A DNA stretch of 61,749 bases from Ferrimicrobium sp. (GTDB lineage: Bacteria; Actinomycetota; Acidimicrobiia; Acidimicrobiales; Acidimicrobiaceae), in contig NZ_DAHXOI010000012.1 of assembly GCF_027364955.1 (NCBI RefSeq), positions 1 through 61,749 of the forward strand. Direction: 5' to 3'. Below are positions 8,402 through 16,003 of the stretch, piece by piece (the stretch's first letter is position 1; the number at the start of each line of letters is the position of its first letter). The notes under the pieces are model-generated. The model did not search any database and was not told the DNA's origin. It saw only the letters and a list, made by a program, of their open reading frames with translations. Position numbers and translations under genes: made by a program.

Positions 8402-8764
8402 CTGGTGGCGCCTATGGCGCTGTTTTCGCTGCGGACGGCGCTGAACTTCGACCGGGCGAGCGGTTACCGCCGCTCGATAACTTGCTTGAGATCACTCATA
8501 TCCTTTGTGGACGATCCTCGTCTTTGCCACGAATTTCCTCGAACGAATTCGGCATGTGTACCGAGCATGTCTGATAGCACTGTTCTAGTGAACGATTCCA
8601 ACTATTTGCTTTGACTTGGCTTCCTCCCACTGGTGGGTACAATGATCTAGTAGCCATCAACAAAAGTTATTTAAGTGGGTACATGGATGAACCGAAGCTC
8701 TTCATGCGGGCATGGATCGCTCGGAAGTGGGCTACGGATAGCTTTACTTTGAAAGGGCGCTACC
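8402..8764. other. Intergenic region before the flgB operon
   Basis: This 363-bp region has no convincing gene. It holds a short hairpin (GCGCC/GGCGC, 8408-8420, followed by TGTTTT) and a 7-bp stem, CGAGCGG/CCGCTCG (8457-8476); either may end the fliD-fliS transcript. The likely promoter for the long flagellar operon follows (8616-8643). Open frames at 8405-8614 and 8611-8805 lack ribosome-binding sites and family resemblance. Confidence 0.6.
8616..8643 (+). promoter_or_regulatory. Candidate promoter of the flagellar operon with palindromic spacer
   Basis: TTGGCT (8616-8621) and TACAAT (8638-8643) are separated by 16 bp. The spacer ends with the palindrome CCCACTGGTGGG (8626-8637), abutting the -10, a natural place for a regulator. 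It lies about 120 bp upstream of flgB, the first gene of an unbroken run to 29853. Confidence 0.4.
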
Positions 8765-9103
8765 GTGGGTTCTACCTCGATTCAGGCTCTCCAGTTTGCT
8801 CTTGATGGATTAACATCGCAACAGCAGGCGATCGCGAATAACCTGGCCAACGTCAACACGCCGGGTTTCCAAGCGACCAACGTCTCCTTCCAGTCTTCGC
8901 TTTCGAATGCGCTGGCCAACGGAGGGACTGCATCAGCGACACTTACCCCGTCGACTAACCCGGAATCACTTGATGGCAACAATGTCTCTATGGGTAACCA
9001 GTTGGTTCGGTTGCAGAACAATGCGCTGGCATACCAAGCCGTCTCCGATCAACTTACCACGCAATTCCAGATTCTCTCAGGAGCGATGGGAGGTCAATTC
9101 TGA
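8765..9103 (+). CDS. flgB: Flagellar basal-body rod protein FlgB
   Basis: A 112-residue proximal rod protein. It has the rod/hook N-terminal signature (about 25-38, AIANNLANVNTPGFQA) and a C-terminal helix ending in FQILSGAMGGQF. The start is GTG at 8765 with AAAGGG upstream. It holds one Arg and no Lys. The stop overlaps the flgC start by one base. First gene of the main flagellar operon. Confidence 0.93.
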   Translation: MGSTSIQALQFALDGLTSQQQAIANNLANVNTPGFQATNVSFQSSLSNALANGGTASATLTPSTNPESLDGNNVSMGNQLVRLQNNALAYQAVSDQLTTQFQILSGAMGGQF

Positions 9104-9537
9104 TGTCACTCTTCGGTGCAATCAACATCGCGGGAACTGGCGTGAGTGTTGAGCAAACCTGGCTTAATTCCATCGGTTCAAACATCGCGAATGCGAATGA
9201 TATCGCAGGAGTCAATCAACCACAGTACCAAGAACAAGAGGTTCTGGTCGCTCCAAAGCCGTCAGTCAACTCGTCAGGGATTCCTAACTTTACCAACTAT
9301 GCACTTGGGGATGGCGTGCAGGTGAGTTCCATTGTCACCCCGAAACCCAACGGTGAATTGACCTATGATCCAAGTTCCACGCTGGCGAACAAACAGGGCA
9401 TGGTCAAGGAGCCAGGAATCAACCTCGGCACTCAGCTTGGGGATCTCGTCACCGCTCAATACAGCTACGAGGCAAACGCATCGGTCATCAGTCAGGCAAA
9501 AGCTGCCTATCTGTCAGTCCTTGGGATCGTGAGCTGA
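9103..9537 (+). CDS. flgC: Flagellar basal-body rod protein FlgC
   Basis: A 144-residue rod protein with the family signature near the N-terminus (NSIGSNIANANDIAG, about 22-36) and the C-terminal helix SYEANASVISQAKAAYLSVLGI. It lies between flgB and fliE as in most bacteria and overlaps both neighbours by one base, showing tight coupling. Confidence 0.93.
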   Translation: MSLFGAINIAGTGVSVEQTWLNSIGSNIANANDIAGVNQPQYQEQEVLVAPKPSVNSSGIPNFTNYALGDGVQVSSIVTPKPNGELTYDPSSTLANKQGMVKEPGINLGTQLGDLVTAQYSYEANASVISQAKAAYLSVLGIVS

Positions 9538-9836
9538 TGGTCCCCGCGATCGGTGCCATCACCTCAAGTCTTGGCGCAAACCTGCCGCCGATTGGTTCCA
9601 GCGCGCCGAGTGCAAGCTCGAGTTCCTTTGGCCAGATTCTCGGCAACGCTATCGATTCACTCCAAGGCACACAAGCAACGGCGGCGACACAGGCGCAACA
9701 GGTTGCTGCGGGTCAAGCAAATCTCAGTGATGCCATGGTGGCATCCAACGAATCTCTACTCGCGACGCAGTTAGTGGTCGCGCTGCGCAATGGTGCGGTG
9801 AGTGCCATCAATCAAGTGATGTCGACACAGTTCTAG
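9537..9836 (+). CDS. fliE: Flagellar hook-basal body protein FliE
   Basis: A 99-residue protein joining the MS ring to the rod. Family features: SSFGQILGNAIDSLQGTQATA in the middle (about 30-45) and the C-terminal ANLSDAMVASNESLLATQLVVALRNGAVSAINQVM. One Arg, no Lys. The last five codons and the stop form the first unit of a 16-bp tandem array that continues into the gap before fliF. Confidence 0.92.
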   Translation: MVPAIGAITSSLGANLPPIGSSAPSASSSSFGQILGNAIDSLQGTQATAATQAQQVAAGQANLSDAMVASNESLLATQLVVALRNGAVSAINQVMSTQF

Positions 9837-9912
9837 CGCGACACAGTTCTAGCGCGACACAGTTCTAGATCGACACAGTTCTAGATCGACACAGTGCTGG
9901 ATCGACACAGTG
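9823..9912 (+). repeat. 16-bp tandem repeat across the fliE stop codon
   Basis: The core CGACACAGTTCTAG occurs at 9823, 9839, 9855 and 9871, with 2-bp linkers CG or AT. A fifth copy (9887) has two changes and a partial sixth starts at 9903. The first copy is the last codons and stop of fliE, so the array looks like repeated duplication of that gene end. Sixteen is not a multiple of three, so growth only affects the untranslated gap before fliF. Confidence 0.95.
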
Positions 9913-9956
9913 CAATGGTTCATTTCCATCAATTGAATTTTGGGTAGGGAGTAGGA

Positions 9957-11498
9957 ATGGCATCGACGGATACCTTGTCGAATGTGACGAAGAGTCTCAA
10001 GAAGTTTGCAGACGGTTTCACCACCGGTCAGAAGGCCGTTGTCTTGGTTGGTCTCGCGATCGTGGTGGCCATCGTCTTTGTGGTCTCGTCGATGACCTCC
10101 AAGCCGACGTATGGAGTGTTGTTTACGAACCTGTCAGCCTCGGATGCGGGATCTATCACCTCCAAACTCACCAGTGCCGGGGTCCCTTATCAGCTCGAGG
10201 ATTCGGGGTCGGTGATCGAGGTGCCACAAAACATGGTCGATCAAGAGCGTATCGCGATGGCACAGGCTGGACTACCGGCCAACTCCACCGTAGGTCTCTC
10301 CTTGTTGTCGAGTGTTGGTATCACCACTTCGCAGATCACCCAACAGGCTGACTATCAGGAGGCGCTCCAGGGCCAGCTTGAGCAGACGATCGAGGCCATC
10401 AATGGCGTGCAGGCTGCACAGGTCAACTTGGCTTTGCCTCCCACCGATGTCTTTGCGGTCGGAGGAAACCAGACGCCCACGGCGTCGGTGATCGTCACGC
10501 TCGACAACGGCGTCACACTCTCCTCGACCCAGGTGCAGGCGATCGTGCACCTCGTCGCTTCGGCGATCCCGAACATGAACGCCAACGGGGTGACCGTCGT
10601 CGATCAGAACGGTGACGTCTTGGCCGCACCTGGTCAAGGAGTGACCGGAACGGGGACCAGTTCTGCGACCCAATCCTACGACAACACGCTGGAGGCGAGT
10701 CTGCAGTCGATGCTTGACTCGGTGCTCGGTCCGAACCAAGCCAATGTTCGAGTGGCCGCCACCCTCGACTACAACCAGGTGACGACCAAGTCGCAGCAGG
10801 TACCAACGGTCAAGGGAAAAGTCCAATCTGCACTCACCCAATCCAATACCCAGACGCAGACCTTTACGGGTGCCGGCACGGTCGCTGGCGGAACCCTTGG
10901 CGCGGTTACCCCGGCCCCCGGCAACGGCACCAACAGCAACTATAAGCAGAACTCGACGAATAACAGCTACGCGGTCGGTCAGATCGATCAGACGACCGTG
11001 CAGGCCCCCGGCCAGGTACAGCGCCTCTCGGTAGCGGTTGCGGTGAACTCAAAGCTCAAGGGGGGCTACTCACTCGCCAAGATCAAGAACATGGTCGCGG
11101 CGGCCGCTGGCATTGTCGCCAAGCGTGGGGACACCCTGAGCGTGGTTGCCCTGCCGTTTGCTACCCAGACCACGGCGGCACCTGCGGCCGCGAGCCCACT
11201 GGGTTCGATCTTCTCGTTGGGCAAAATCCTGTTGCTAGTGCTCGGAGTCGTCGGGGCTATCCTGTTGATGGCACGATCCTCGGCACGCACCGAGATTGAG
11301 CCCCTCTTCCTGGACGCAGCAGCTCCGACCATGGCGCTGGGTCCTGGCCCTAGCGATGCCACCCAACTCATGCCCGCCCTTTCGATGCCGATGGCCCAGC
11401 CGATCGTCGCCGATGACGTGCTCGATTACATCGATAAGCAACCAGACGATGTTGCCAAGCTGCTCCGCATCTGGATGGGATCACGGGGTGCGAGATAG
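9957..11498 (+). CDS. fliF: Flagellar MS-ring protein FliF
   Basis: The 513-residue MS-ring protein, base of the motor and housing of the export gate. Membrane segments at about 26-46 and 418-438 flank the periplasmic domain. Family motifs: YGVLFTNLSASDAG, LEQTIEAINGVQAAQVNLALP and VTVVDQNGDVLA. The C-terminal tail, which binds FliG, ends in QPDDVAKLLRIWMGS. Length is typical. fliG starts at the base after its stop. Confidence 0.95.
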   Translation: MASTDTLSNVTKSLKKFADGFTTGQKAVVLVGLAIVVAIVFVVSSMTSKPTYGVLFTNLSASDAGSITSKLTSAGVPYQLEDSGSVIEVPQNMVDQERIAMAQAGLPANSTVGLSLLSSVGITTSQITQQADYQEALQGQLEQTIEAINGVQAAQVNLALPPTDVFAVGGNQTPTASVIVTLDNGVTLSSTQVQAIVHLVASAIPNMNANGVTVVDQNGDVLAAPGQGVTGTGTSSATQSYDNTLEASLQSMLDSVLGPNQANVRVAATLDYNQVTTKSQQVPTVKGKVQSALTQSNTQTQTFTGAGTVAGGTLGAVTPAPGNGTNSNYKQNSTNNSYAVGQIDQTTVQAPGQVQRLSVAVAVNSKLKGGYSLAKIKNMVAAAAGIVAKRGDTLSVVALPFATQTTAAPAAASPLGSIFSLGKILLLVLGVVGAILLMARSSARTEIEPLFLDAAAPTMALGPGPSDATQLMPALSMPMAQPIVADDVLDYIDKQPDDVAKLLRIWMGSRGAR

Positions 11499-12509
11499 AT
11501 GACCCAGGTCAAGGACCTCACTGGCATGCAGAAGTCGGCTGCCGTATTAGTACAGCTCGGCACCGAGCTCGCCGCCCGGGTGTTGCGTTCGATGAGCGAG
11601 ACCGAGGCGGTAGCCCTCACCCTTGAGATCGCCAAGCTGCCAAGTCTTGAGAAGGAGACCATCACTGAGCTGATGGAGGAGTTTGTCGAGTCGGTGATCG
11701 CGGTCAAGACCGTGGGTCAAGGGGGGATGGACGCCGCGCGCGAGATCCTCTCGGCTCGTCTGGGTAAGAACCAGGCCGACGAGGTGCTCGCCCAGTTCTC
11801 TGGTCGTTCGGTCGAAAATCCACTCTCATTCCTTTCGCACGTAGAATCCTTCCAGCTCGCCTCCTTTTTGCAAGGGGAACACCCCCAGGCGGTGGCGTTG
11901 ATACTCTCGCATGTGCACTCAACGATGGCCGCAGAGGTCATGGGCGCGATGCCCGATGAGATGCGCGCTGACGTAACCCGACGTATCGCCCTCCTCAATC
12001 GGGTCGATCCGATGATCGTCGAACAAACCGCCGTTATCTTGCAGCGCAAACTCGCTGGACTGACGAAGGCTGGCCCAGTGGCGATGCACAGTGGACTCAG
12101 TTCCGTCGTTGAGATCCTCAACAATATCGATCAGACTACTGAGCGGCGCATCCTCTCTGACCTCGATGCCGTCGATCCTGAACTAGCTGATCGGATTCGG
12201 GAGCAGATGTTTGTCTTCGAGGATGTGCTCGCCCTTGATGATCGGACGCTCCAACGTGTGCTGCGGCAGGTGAGCCCGAAGGACCTGGCGGTTGCCTTGA
12301 AGGGCGTAGCACCCTCCTTGGTCGCCAAGGTGATGGGCAACATCTCCGAGCGCGCCGCGCTCGACCTTGAGGAGGAGATCGAGATCCTTGGTCCCGTTCG
12401 TCTCTCCACGGTCGAGACTGCCCAAGCATCTATCGTGCGGTCAGTTCGAGAGCTCGAAGCCGCCGGCGAGATCATGATCGCTCGTTCCGATGAGGAGCTG
12501 GTGAACTAG
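11499..12509 (+). CDS. fliG: Flagellar motor switch protein FliG
   Basis: The 336-residue rotor protein that contacts the MotA stator. N-terminal FliF-binding part (KSAAVLVQLGTELAARVLRSM), middle part with EHPQAVALILSHV (near 127-139), and C-terminal torque helix region (FVFEDVLALDDRTLQRVLRQV). It abuts fliF and fliH without gaps. Confidence 0.95.
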   Translation: MTQVKDLTGMQKSAAVLVQLGTELAARVLRSMSETEAVALTLEIAKLPSLEKETITELMEEFVESVIAVKTVGQGGMDAAREILSARLGKNQADEVLAQFSGRSVENPLSFLSHVESFQLASFLQGEHPQAVALILSHVHSTMAAEVMGAMPDEMRADVTRRIALLNRVDPMIVEQTAVILQRKLAGLTKAGPVAMHSGLSSVVEILNNIDQTTERRILSDLDAVDPELADRIREQMFVFEDVLALDDRTLQRVLRQVSPKDLAVALKGVAPSLVAKVMGNISERAALDLEEEIEILGPVRLSTVETAQASIVRSVRELEAAGEIMIARSDEELVN

Positions 12510-13151
12510 ATGGAGCCACGATCGAATCCAAACGATGTCATCCGTCTCGATCTGCCCTCAGTCGACTCCGTCTTGGAGGATATTGGACTCGGGAACGCGA
12601 CGACAGCACGATCGACGAGCCAGTGGCGCGAAGAGCTCGAACTCGCCCGTGGCGAGGGTTTCACTGCGGGTATCGAGCACGCCAGAAGTATCCTCGATCG
12701 GGAGCTCAAAGAGGAGCTGGAACGCTATCGCAGGAATAACGAACTCCTCGATGCAGCGATTCGCGGACTTCACCAGGCTCGAGCTCAGCAGTTTTCGTTG
12801 GAGCTCGCTGATATCATTCGTTTCGCTCTCGAACTGACCCAGCGTATCCTGCGCACCGACGTCGCAGATCCGATCGATCGCATCCAAAAGATCGTGGATG
12901 AGACGGCAGAATCAGCGGCGGCCCAGGAGACATTTTTAGTGCGGGTTGCCACAGACAACCTCGAAGCCGTCAGCGCCGTTGTGCTTCCGAAGTTGTTGGA
13001 CCAGGGTTTCGAGGCGGTGGCGGTCGTCGGTGAAGGGTTCGGTATCCATGATCTTGTCATCGAGTCAGGTGCACGCGTCCTTGACGCTCGAATCGCTACG
13101 GCCTTTGAACGGGTCGTGAATGAGCTGGGGAGTTGGCACCATGATTCCTGA
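12510..13151 (+). CDS. fliH: Flagellar export apparatus protein FliH
   Basis: A 213-residue cytoplasmic regulator of the FliI ATPase, resembling the peripheral stalk of F/V-ATPases. The N-terminus is variable, the middle is helical (about 50-110, rich in Glu and Arg), and the C-terminal domain includes LVRVATDNLEAV and GFGIHDLVIESG. Immediately after fliG; its end overlaps the fliI start. Confidence 0.85.
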   Translation: MEPRSNPNDVIRLDLPSVDSVLEDIGLGNATTARSTSQWREELELARGEGFTAGIEHARSILDRELKEELERYRRNNELLDAAIRGLHQARAQQFSLELADIIRFALELTQRILRTDVADPIDRIQKIVDETAESAAAQETFLVRVATDNLEAVSAVVLPKLLDQGFEAVAVVGEGFGIHDLVIESGARVLDARIATAFERVVNELGSWHHDS

Positions 13152-14451
13152 GCTGATGCGGGAGCGACTGTTGTCGGTGGTCGAACCAACGCCGAGGGGG
13201 CGTGTCTGTCGGTTGGTGGGGATGCACCTCGAGGTTGAGGGAGTCGAAGCGGGGATCGGGGATGCGGTCGTGGTGGATCTGGGAGGGAATAAGACCCTGA
13301 TCGCGGAGGTCGTTGGGCTCGATAACCAGCGGCTCATCTGCATGCCTTTTAAGGAGATGACCGGTGTGCGTTATGGCAATCCGGCATGGTCACTGAAGCG
13401 GCCACCTCTCTTTCCGGTTGGACCAGCCCTCCTGGGAAGGGTCTTGGACTCGGAGGGGCGCCCGATTGACCAACTCGGACAGCTCGCACCCGAGGATCTA
13501 GTGGTGATCGATGGCAGGGCACCTTCGCCAATGGATCGCACCCTCATCGACGAGCAACTCTCGCTTGGGATACGGGTCATCGACACACTGGTCCCGTGTG
13601 GGATCGGCCAGCGGCTCGGTGTCTTTGCTGGAGCTGGAGTGGGGAAGTCTTCACTGTTGTCGATGATGATCCGCGGTGCCGATGTCGATGTGATCGTGTT
13701 GGCGCTCGTAGGAGAGCGAGGACGCGAGGTGAAGGAGTTCTTAGAACACGATCTCGGTCCCGAAGGATTGGCCAAGGCGGCGATCGTGGTGGCCACCTCT
13801 GATGCACCACCGTTGTTGCGTGTGCGTGCAGCACTGGCGGCGACAAGGGTCGCGGAGTGGTTCCGTGATCAGGGGAAACGCGTTCTGCTCGTGATGGACT
13901 CACTGACTCGGCTCGGTTTGGCACAGCGCGAGATTGGGCTCTCGGCGGGTGAGCCGCCGAGCGTGCGCGGTTATCCGCCCTCGGTCTTTGCGTTGATGGC
14001 ACGACTGTTGGAGCGAGCCGGCACCTCGAGCCGCGGAAGTATCACCGGAATCTATTCGGTCCTCGTCGATGGGGACGACTTGAATGATCCAATCGCCGAC
14101 TCCGCACGTTCAGTGCTCGATGGTCACATCGTCCTCAGCCGGAGCCAGGCCCAGCGTGGTCTCTATCCAGCGGTGTCGGTATTGGAGTCGATCTCGCGCC
14201 TTGAGACTGCGATCCTTGATGAGTCCCAGCGTGCATTAGCCCATGAGGCTCGGCGGCTCTACGCCGAACTCGATCAGGTGCGCGACCTGATCGATCTTGG
14301 TGCCTACGTCGCTGGCTCGAATCCAAACGTCGATCGAGCGCTTGCTGTCGTCCCTCGGTTAACGCAGCTATTTGCGCAGGATCTGATGGACTTGACCCCG
14401 GCGTCTGCAACCTGGTCACGGTTATCTCAAGTACTCGGGGTGACACAATGA
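13141..14451 (+). CDS. fliI: Flagellum-specific export ATPase FliI
   Basis: A 436-residue F1-beta-like ATPase that energises substrate unfolding for flagellar export. Walker A is GAGVGKSS (about 164-171); further motifs are VIVLALVGERGREVKEF, VLLVMDSLTRLGLAQREI (Walker B) and GEPPSVRGYPPSVF. I chose ATG 13141 because GGGGAG lies 8 nt upstream; an in-frame ATG at 13120 would add 7 residues but has no ribosome-binding site. It overlaps fliH by 11 nt and fliJ by ATGA. Confidence 0.95.
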   Translation: MIPELMRERLLSVVEPTPRGRVCRLVGMHLEVEGVEAGIGDAVVVDLGGNKTLIAEVVGLDNQRLICMPFKEMTGVRYGNPAWSLKRPPLFPVGPALLGRVLDSEGRPIDQLGQLAPEDLVVIDGRAPSPMDRTLIDEQLSLGIRVIDTLVPCGIGQRLGVFAGAGVGKSSLLSMMIRGADVDVIVLALVGERGREVKEFLEHDLGPEGLAKAAIVVATSDAPPLLRVRAALAATRVAEWFRDQGKRVLLVMDSLTRLGLAQREIGLSAGEPPSVRGYPPSVFALMARLLERAGTSSRGSITGIYSVLVDGDDLNDPIADSARSVLDGHIVLSRSQAQRGLYPAVSVLESISRLETAILDESQRALAHEARRLYAELDQVRDLIDLGAYVAGSNPNVDRALAVVPRLTQLFAQDLMDLTPASATWSRLSQVLGVTQ

Positions 14452-14861
14452 ACCTAGCTGGTCGCCGACGAGCGTTAACGCTGTTACTTCGTATGCAAGA
14501 GATTGAGCGTTGGGGTCATCTACGCGAGCTGCGAGAGGCTGCCGAGCGTCGCGGTGCAGAACTCGACAAGGTGGATGACCATCTTGCCGTCGTCGAGGCT
14601 CGTAGCGATTTTGGAACCCTTGGTCCAGTGCATCTCTCGTTGGCTGCGCAACATGGAGAACGCGCCTTGGCGGCGACGCAGACTATGGCGGTGCAGGAGC
14701 GAGTCCTGGTCGCCATCGATGCGAAGCGTAGGACGCTTGAGGATCTGCGTACCGCGACCGTTGGTGAACTTGAGCGCCAACGCGCCCGACGTGAGCTCGT
14801 TGAAGTTCTTGATTTCTTTGTAGCCCGCCAAATTTTTGATCGTCAACTAAGGAGTGAGTGA
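14448..14861 (+). CDS. fliJ: Flagellar export protein FliJ
   Basis: A 137-residue basic, coiled-coil protein directly after fliI, as expected for FliJ, the central stalk and chaperone-escort of the export ATPase. The sequence is variable in this family, so the call rests on length, predicted helices (RLQEIERWGHLRELREAAERR-like heptads) and place. Coupled to fliI (ATGA) and to the next gene (TGATG). Confidence 0.8.
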   Translation: MNLAGRRRALTLLLRMQEIERWGHLRELREAAERRGAELDKVDDHLAVVEARSDFGTLGPVHLSLAAQHGERALAATQTMAVQERVLVAIDAKRRTLEDLRTATVGELERQRARRELVEVLDFFVARQIFDRQLRSE

Positions 14862-16003
14862 TGAACGCCATCCCCGCAACCCTTCCAGCGCTCACCGATC
14901 TTTCTAATGCCTTTGGCCAACTGGCCAGTCAGGCTACCTCGGCGAGTGGGCCGGGTGAGTTTCTCCAAACTCTCAATCAAGTGCAGTCGACGATTGGGTC
15001 GATTCTCGATCCGACAGCGGCCACAAGTACCTCGTCAGCCGTTGATTCCTCGGCCGTGACCAACACGGGAACATCCTTGGCTGCAGGGATGACGAGTATG
15101 GGACTTGGCACGACGACTGGTACCACAGGAGCCGAAACGGCCGGCACCGGTCTGGTGAGCACGCCCGCGTTGACGGCGTCGGCAGCGTTCGGGGCAACAC
15201 CAGCGACGAGCCCTGTGGGAACTGCTAGTCAGAGCTCCTCTCCGGTGACCCAAGCGGTTGCCAATGCCTTGAATGAGATCGGTGTCCCCTATGTCTGGGG
15301 CGGTTCCTCTCCATCGACCGGGTTCGATTGCTCTGGGTTGGTGCAGTGGGCCTATGGCCAGGCCGGTATCGATCTGCCACGAGTGGCTGACCAACAAGAG
15401 CAGGTGGGGACCCAGGTCGCCTCGTTGGCTCAGGCACAACCTGGTGATCTGGTCTTCTATGGCAACCCTGCCTATCACGTGGGAATCTATCTCGGCAACG
15501 GATACATGGTCGATGCACCTGAGACGGGACAGACCGTGCAGATCCAGCCAGTGGGGGACCCAACCGAGATTCGCTCCGTTGCGCCGGCCATGAACAGTGC
15601 TCAGGTGAACGCGCCATCAGACCTATCCTCTGTCTTTGCGGCGGCGACCCAGGCCTACAACCTGCCACCGAATCTGTTGACTTCGGTAGCAACGGCGGAG
15701 TCTGGGATGAATCCATCCGCGGTCTCCTCTGCGGGTGCAGAAGGACTCATGCAGATTATGCCGCAGACGGCCGCCTCGTTAGGTGTGAATCCGATGAACC
15801 CTACCCAGGCGATCTATGGAGCTGCTGAACTCCTTTCTCAGAAATTAACCAAGTTTGGATCAGTGCCACTTGCTTTGGCGGCCTACAACGCAGGCGACGG
15901 GGCGGTGGAGCAGTACGGAGGTATCCCACCGTATGCCCAGACGCAAAACTACGTGACCGAGGTCATGGGACTCATGGGAGGCCAAAATGTCACCAATAGC
16001 TAG
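14861..16003 (+). CDS. Two-domain peptidoglycan hydrolase (NlpC/P60 + lytic transglycosylase) in the flagellar operon
   Basis: A 380-residue protein. After a low-complexity N-terminus (1-125) comes an NlpC/P60 endopeptidase domain (about 129-235) with catalytic Cys157 in GFDCSGLVQWAYG and His206 in YHVGIYLG. An SLT-type lytic transglycosylase domain follows (about 252-370), with catalytic Glu280 in ATAESGMNPSA, then AEGLMQIMPQTA and ALAAYNAGDGAV. It could cut both peptide and glycan strands, opening the wall for the rod, a task done elsewhere by FlgJ. No signal peptide is visible, so export by the flagellar system is possible. ATG 14861 is chosen for its AAGGAG site. Confidence 0.9.
   Translation: MNAIPATLPALTDLSNAFGQLASQATSASGPGEFLQTLNQVQSTIGSILDPTAATSTSSAVDSSAVTNTGTSLAAGMTSMGLGTTTGTTGAETAGTGLVSTPALTASAAFGATPATSPVGTASQSSSPVTQAVANALNEIGVPYVWGGSSPSTGFDCSGLVQWAYGQAGIDLPRVADQQEQVGTQVASLAQAQPGDLVFYGNPAYHVGIYLGNGYMVDAPETGQTVQIQPVGDPTEIRSVAPAMNSAQVNAPSDLSSVFAAATQAYNLPPNLLTSVATAESGMNPSAVSSAGAEGLMQIMPQTAASLGVNPMNPTQAIYGAAELLSQKLTKFGSVPLALAAYNAGDGAVEQYGGIPPYAQTQNYVTEVMGLMGGQNVTNS

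Noticed and set aside
8405-8614. 69-codon frame after the FliT-like gene
   Set aside because: No Shine-Dalgarno site and no recognisable features; it covers hairpins and the region up to the likely flgB promoter.
10272-10841. 189-codon frame antisense to fliF
   Set aside because: Arg/Gly/His-rich translation typical of an antisense shadow in a GC-rich gene.
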